DNA of 64,000 nucleotides, taken from contig NZ_QXTF01000002.1 of NCBI RefSeq assembly GCF_003583725.1, forward strand, positions 186,001-250,000, in the 5' to 3' direction. Below are positions 60,431 through 64,000 of the stretch, piece after piece. Position 1 is the first letter of the stretch. The number at the start of each line of letters is the position of its first letter. Source of the stretch: Sphingomonas edaphi (lineage in GTDB: Bacteria > Pseudomonadota > Alphaproteobacteria > Sphingomonadales > Sphingomonadaceae). The notes below the pieces were generated by a model. That model was given only the letters and a program-made list of their open reading frames with translations, searched no databases and was not told the DNA's origin. Position numbers and translations under genes: made by a program.

Positions 60431-61963
60431 TCAGGCGCCCAGCAGATAGTCGGGCTGAATCCCGCGCTTGGCCCAATAAGCGGTCAAACCGGTCTGTTCT
60501 GAGACCGCGTTGAAGCGTGGATCCGCCCTCACAGGCGCTAGCGGAGGAATGAATAGCCATGGGGCGAATCGCCACGCCGTGCTTCCCGCCGTCCGCCGCT
60601 TATCTGCGCCGGTTTCGCTTTGCGTTCCGGCCCGGTGAATTGCGAACAGTGCGTCGATTACTTCGAACGCGCCATCGATATCGCCAAGCGACGCCAGCGC
60701 CGCCGCCGCAACGGAGGTCAAACGCAGGTTGGCCTTCGCCGCATTCAGATTCACAGTTCGGGCGGCGGCGACGGCGGCGGAGTTCTTGTCCGCCATTGCG
60801 GGTAGCGAGAGGCGCCACAGAGCAACTGCAGCCGCGGATAAATTCTGGGGGCTTGTTTCCCGCCGATCCAGCATGGCCAAAGCGGCGTCCTCGCGGCCTG
60901 TATAGGCGAAGATGAGGAACCGGGCGAAACGCACGTAAGCGTGCCCCGGCCAATACTGCATTGCCTTGTCGATGACGCGGTCGGCCTCGGCAGTCCGGCC
61001 GGTAATCCAGAGGAGCTGGGCGCGCGGATATTGGCCGCCGGCCAAGAGCGGCTTCACCGTCAGCGCGCGCTCAATCAGGCGCAGCGCGTCGCTACTTCGG
61101 CCCACGCACTGCAGCAATGTCCAGAGCTGCCGCATGGCGAAGATGTTGTCGGGGTATGCGGTCAGCACCGCCCGTAAACGATCCTCGGTCGCCGCAAAAT
61201 CCAGCATCGACGCCTGCATGATGACTTCAGCCAGCGTCGCATGGGGTTCAAGCGGCTCGAGTTGCAACGCAGCGCGCGCCGCCCGTTCCGCTTCGAGAAC
61301 GAGTGCCGGTGAGGCGGGCGCTTCGCTGCTGTTGGCCTTGACCGCGAGGGCATAGGATAGCAGCCCTTGGGCCGCCGCGCTGTCGGGCTTGAGGGCGACG
61401 GCCTGTCTGAGGTGGGCTTCAGGATTTTCGGCAGGGTCCGCCGATTCCAACGCATGCACGCCGTGACCGAGCAATTTCGAGAAATCGGGGTCGGGGCGGC
61501 CAGCAAATTGCCCCACGCCCAGCGCGCCGCCGGCGATGATTGCCGCGGCAGTCACTCCGGCGCCCACCAAGAACCGCCGGGACAGCCCGTGGCTGAGCTC
61601 CACTGAACGTGAACGTGCCGGCAGGTTAGCAAGCGCCTCACCAATCAGTCGATAGCCAGTCCGGGGGATGGTCTCGACCTCGAAACTGCTGGGACCCACC
61701 TCGGCCGCAATTCTGCGGACGGAGGAGATTGCCCGGTTCAAGCTGTCGTCGCCAACCATGGCGCCACCCCACACCCGCTCGAACAATTCTTCGCGGGCGA
61801 CGACCTGGCCACGGGCATCCAGAAGTAGCAGGAAGACCTGCATCACCAGCGGCTCGACGGTGACCTCGCCGGCCGGGCCTACGACCCTGCGCCTCGACGG
61901 GCTGATCGCCAGTTGTCCCGCGTTGAAGTCGGGCCGCTTCGCTAGGTCTGCCGGTTTGGGCAT
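60431..61963 (-). CDS. CadC/ToxR-like membrane transcription factor with TPR-like periplasmic domain
   Basis: The 510-residue protein has an N-terminal winged-helix (trans_reg_C) DNA-binding domain (about residues 10-110: VEPLVMQVFLLLLDARGQVV and GDDSLNRAISSVRRIAAEVG, then IPRTGYRLIG), one membrane helix (about 130-155), and a C-terminal region of alpha-helical TPR-like repeats (ALKPDSAAAQGLLSYALAV, LEPHATLAEV, and others). CadC-type regulators sense the periplasm and act directly on DNA. I use the ATG at 61963; a TTG two codons upstream has a better-spaced AGGA. It is divergent from a TolB-like gene, a plausible target. Confidence 0.88.
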   Translation of the reverse strand: MPKPADLAKRPDFNAGQLAISPSRRRVVGPAGEVTVEPLVMQVFLLLLDARGQVVAREELFERVWGGAMVGDDSLNRAISSVRRIAAEVGPSSFEVETIPRTGYRLIGEALANLPARSRSVELSHGLSRRFLVGAGVTAAAIIAGGALGVGQFAGRPDPDFSKLLGHGVHALESADPAENPEAHLRQAVALKPDSAAAQGLLSYALAVKANSSEAPASPALVLEAERAARAALQLEPLEPHATLAEVIMQASMLDFAATEDRLRAVLTAYPDNIFAMRQLWTLLQCVGRSSDALRLIERALTVKPLLAGGQYPRAQLLWITGRTAEADRVIDKAMQYWPGHAYVRFARFLIFAYTGREDAALAMLDRRETSPQNLSAAAVALWRLSLPAMADKNSAAVAAARTVNLNAAKANLRLTSVAAAALASLGDIDGAFEVIDALFAIHRAGTQSETGADKRRTAGSTAWRFAPWLFIPPLAPVRADPRFNAVSEQTGLTAYWAKRGIQPDYLLGA

Positions 61964-62093
61964 CGCCAAGTCATTCCTGTCAGGGCAACTTCAGCAAATC
62001 ATTAGCATTCGATCAGCAGACCTTCATGGCACCCGGGAAGGTCAATTTCTACGACCGCAAGACCTTGCACCAAAAGTCATGCGGAGAACAGAC

Positions 62094-63002
62094 ATGAAAC
62101 CAAGTATCACACGCCGCTCATGTTGGGCCGGCTCGGCATATATTGTAGCTTTGGTGGCCGGTACGGCAGGCTTGGCTATGCCAACCTTTGGCGATTGGTC
62201 GTCAGTCGCGAACATTGAAGTGCTCCCCGGTTCGTCGTCCGACGTAAACAGCGCCTCGATCGAAGGGTGTCCCAGCGTGTCGCCGGACGGCCTGACGCTG
62301 GCGTTCAACAGCTTCCGTTCCGGTAACCAACAAATCTATCTCGCACACCGCGACAGCACGGAAGAAGGGTTTGGCGCTCCTGAGATGGCGCCCGCGCCAA
62401 TCAACTCGTCGGCGCTCGAATTTTGCCCGACCATGATGCAGGGCAACAGGCTCTACTTTTCGCGGGCCGCCGGTGGTGACCCGGGCGACATCTACGTTGC
62501 GAAGCTAGGACCGAAGGGTTGGAGCACGCCCTCAAGGCTCAGCTCGGCGATCAACCAGCCCGGCACGATAGAGGAAGGCGTTAGCATTTACGAGGATGAT
62601 GACGGCCGCGAAGTGCTACTCTTCTCCCGCCGTCCGCCAGGCCCGTTCGACGGCGTCGGCGGCAAGATCTACCAGAGCGTGGACGGCGCCCCGGCGAGCT
62701 TGGTTGCGGGCGGGCCGCACAGTTCCGCGTCCGATAACCGGCCAAGTGTGACGCACGATGGCAAGACGATTTTCTGGGACTCGCTGCGCAGCGGTTCGCT
62801 GGGCGGTCCGGATATTTGGTACGCCACGCGCTCGAACACCGCCCAGCCGTTCGGCTCCGCCGTTCATCTGAGCGCGCTGAGTTCGAACCAGTCCGACACC
62901 CGGCCCTACATCGGCTGGCAGGGTAACATGCTGACCCTTTCGTCGAGCCGCGCGGGCGGGGAGGCGATGGGCGACATTTGGTTCGTCACTCGTGACAAAT
63001 AG
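62094..63002 (+). CDS. Secreted TolB-like PD40 propeller protein
   Basis: The 302-residue protein has a hydrophobic N-terminal segment (likely a signal peptide or anchor, about residues 12-29), then a six-bladed propeller of PD40-type repeats: SVSPDGLTLAFNSFRSGNQ, FCPTMMQGNRLYFSRAAGG, VSIYEDDDGREVLLFSRRPPG and SVTHDGKTIFWDSLRSGS (each given in part). It is probably periplasmic. GGAG lies seven bases before the ATG at 62094; the frame's upstream portion lies antisense to the CadC-like gene. It is divergent from the CadC-like regulator with 130 bases between the starts. Confidence 0.8.
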   Translation: MKPSITRRSCWAGSAYIVALVAGTAGLAMPTFGDWSSVANIEVLPGSSSDVNSASIEGCPSVSPDGLTLAFNSFRSGNQQIYLAHRDSTEEGFGAPEMAPAPINSSALEFCPTMMQGNRLYFSRAAGGDPGDIYVAKLGPKGWSTPSRLSSAINQPGTIEEGVSIYEDDDGREVLLFSRRPPGPFDGVGGKIYQSVDGAPASLVAGGPHSSASDNRPSVTHDGKTIFWDSLRSGSLGGPDIWYATRSNTAQPFGSAVHLSALSSNQSDTRPYIGWQGNMLTLSSSRAGGEAMGDIWFVTRDK

Positions 63003-63019
63003 GAAGCGAAGTTTCGGGG

Positions 63020-63064
63020 GCCGCCGCTCAACTCCACCTCCTACGGGAGTGTGGGTTGGGCGGC
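63020..63064 (+). terminator. Long imperfect hairpin after the TolB-like gene
   Basis: GCCGCC (63020-63025) pairs with GGCGGC (63059-63064), and the inner part has CAACTC and GGTTG segments that can pair partially. It follows the rightward stop by about 17 bases and lies before the convergent PepSY-like stop. No T run follows, so termination is uncertain. Confidence 0.4.
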
Positions 63065-63080
63065 GTAAATCGGGACTGCG

Positions 63081-63410
63081 TCAGTCGCCGGATCTGCCGA
63101 GGATGCGACCGGTCCGCGGATCGACATCGACCCAAATGACCTTGCCATTGTCCATGAACTTCATGCGCAGGTTCCGTCCACGAAGCTCCGGGCCCAGGTA
63201 ATCGGCACCGCCCATGCGCGGGATTACCCGCCGTTCGATCATTGGCAGCGGCATTGCGCGGCCTTCCTGCGTTGCGCGAAACGCGCGGTCTTGGTCGCGG
63301 GGCCGGTCGAGCCACGCAAGGCGAACCTGGTCGGCAGGGCGCGCGGCAAGCGCCGGCGTCGCGGCGGCAAGCGCGCAGGCAGTCAGTAGAAGGGTACGGT
63401 ACAGGCGCAT
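63081..63410 (-). CDS. Secreted PepSY-like small protein
   Basis: The 109-residue protein has a signal peptide (ending near PALAA) and a C-terminal beta-rich part, GPELRGRNLRMKFMDNGKVI followed by VDVDPRTGRIL, which resembles the PepSY fold end VDVDAKTGEVL. Such domains inhibit or modulate proteases or bind envelope partners. The middle is Arg-rich. I choose the ATG at 63410, which opens with the signal peptide; the longer frame to 63482 is less plausible. Function unknown. Confidence 0.7.
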   Translation of the reverse strand: MRLYRTLLLTACALAAATPALAARPADQVRLAWLDRPRDQDRAFRATQEGRAMPLPMIERRVIPRMGGADYLGPELRGRNLRMKFMDNGKVIWVDVDPRTGRILGRSGD

Positions 63411-63537
63411 GGCATGAATCTCTTTCGACCGCTTTCCTATGACCAACCCATTGAACGAGTTATGAATGCCCCCGTTGTGCATCGTTAAGCCTTGCGGGCC
63501 GTGACGCAGCGGCGATGCTACGCTAGGGGGCGGCCCA

Positions 63538-64000
63538 ATGGCACCCCCGATTTTATCTTATGAGAACCTCGGCCTCGTTCAGGGCGAAGGCTGGCTGTTC
63601 CGCAACCTCGATATCCATATCGGCCCACGCGACCGGCTGGCCCTGATCGGTCGGAACGGGGCTGGCAAGACAACCCTGCTCAAATGCCTCGCCGGCTTGG
63701 TCGACACGGACGAGGGCGAGCGCAAGGTCGTGCCCGGAACGAGAGTGGTAATCCTTGAGCAGGATCCGGTCATGACTGGACACTCGACCCTGGAGGAGTG
63801 GGTGTTGGGCGGCTCATATGCGCCTGCCGCCCACGAGGCTGCTGCGATTGCCGACCAGATTGGGATCGACCTCGGCCGCGATACCGCGACGTCCAGCGGC
63901 GGTGAGCGGCGCCGGGCAGCGATCGTCCGCGCACTTGCACAGAATCCTGATGTGCTGATGCTTGATGAGCCGACCAACCATCTCGACCTAGGCGCGATCG
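63538..64000 (+). CDS. ABC-F family ATPase (N-terminal part, cut by window edge)
   Basis: The visible 154 residues hold a first ABC domain: Walker A GRNGAGKT at 38-45, a signature helix SSGGERRRAAIVRALA (canonical LSGGE, here SSGGE) and Walker B MLDEPTNHLDL. The lack of membrane segments and the NHLD motif mark the ABC-F group (Uup/EttA-like), which acts on the ribosome. A GGGGG-rich ribosome site precedes ATG 63538. The arm subdomain and second ABC domain are beyond the window, so the exact subfamily is open. Confidence 0.9.
   Translation, partial: MAPPILSYENLGLVQGEGWLFRNLDIHIGPRDRLALIGRNGAGKTTLLKCLAGLVDTDEGERKVVPGTRVVILEQDPVMTGHSTLEEWVLGGSYAPAAHEAAAIADQIGIDLGRDTATSSGGERRRAAIVRALAQNPDVLMLDEPTNHLDLGAI

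Noticed and set aside
1-64000. CRISPR arrays, insertion sequences, prophage or integrase genes
   Set aside because: No direct repeat series, transposase, integrase or phage structural motif was seen on either strand.

Overview
The window reads as chromosomal DNA of a GC-rich alphaproteobacterium, most likely a member of the Sphingomonadaceae. Evidence for this is the crtY-crtI-crtB/crtZ carotenoid cluster, the IVVTG(S/T)R motif at the start of a TonB-dependent receptor, a CadC-like regulator paired with a TolB-like protein, DUF3297 and DUF2141 proteins, an NDUFS4-type complex I accessory subunit, and dense gene packing with many 4-base ATGA/GTGA overlaps. No phage, insertion sequence, CRISPR array or plasmid module was seen. 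Coding density is very high and no stretch longer than 300 bases lacks a gene or a recognisable remnant.

Layout. 1-9.9 kb: the end of a probable azoreductase, then a leftward block with a mini SEDS-like membrane protein, the branched-chain 2-oxoacid dehydrogenase genes (E2, E1beta, E1alpha), a secreted beta-propeller protein and a TolB/amidohydrolase fusion. 10-12.5 kb: DUF3297 and a phage-shock (psp) operon behind a textbook sigma-54 promoter. 12.5-17.5 kb: purA, a membrane-anchored DsbA-like protein, a Cys-rich alpha/beta hydrolase and an S10 carboxypeptidase. 17.5-21.9 kb: a ZnuD-like outer-membrane receptor divergent from a zinc CDF exporter with a candidate Zur box between them, then thrC. 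22.1-28.2 kb: an overlapping operon of OplAH-type 5-oxoprolinase, DUF969, DUF979 and DUF2891, best read as a pyroglutamate uptake and use system. 28.2-35.4 kb: a group III truncated haemoglobin, an archaeal-type nucleoside/AMP phosphorylase, a beta-CASP ribonuclease, an L,D-transpeptidase and a P-type ATPase. 35.4-35.8 kb: a fused, decayed remnant of an ArsR/BigR regulator and a TauE/SafE exporter, next to tRNA-Thr.

36-41 kb: a leftward operon of rarA, a mechanosensitive channel, a DUF429-like gene and a VIT1-type transporter, with a PadR regulator divergent from it. 41-48.3 kb: a GT4 glycosyltransferase, a deoxyinosine glycosylase, crtZ, crtB, crtI, crtY, a second di-iron hydroxylase and a DUF2141 protein. 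48.3-51.7 kb: a small stress cluster (phosphoribosyltransferase, universal stress protein, HdeD-like protein, GreA/GreB factor) and tRNA-Glu. 51.8-64 kb: wecB-type epimerase, metallophosphoesterase, NDUFS4-like subunit, hrpB, DUF411 protein, polyprenyl diphosphate synthase, a two-component system, the CadC-like/TolB-like pair, a PepSY-like protein and the start of an ABC-F ATPase.

Themes. Carotenoid genes could convert geranylgeranyl diphosphate to zeaxanthin, but no crtE or ketolase lies here. Envelope stress (psp, mechanosensitive channel, L,D-transpeptidase) and metal handling (Zn receptor/exporter, VIT, P-type ATPase, DUF411) recur. The most informative observations are the oplAH-DUF969-DUF979-DUF2891 operon, the dead BigR-TauE module, the sigma-54 psp promoter with an N-terminally extended PspA, the Zur-type palindrome, and the 116-bp antisense overlap of crtB and crtZ.
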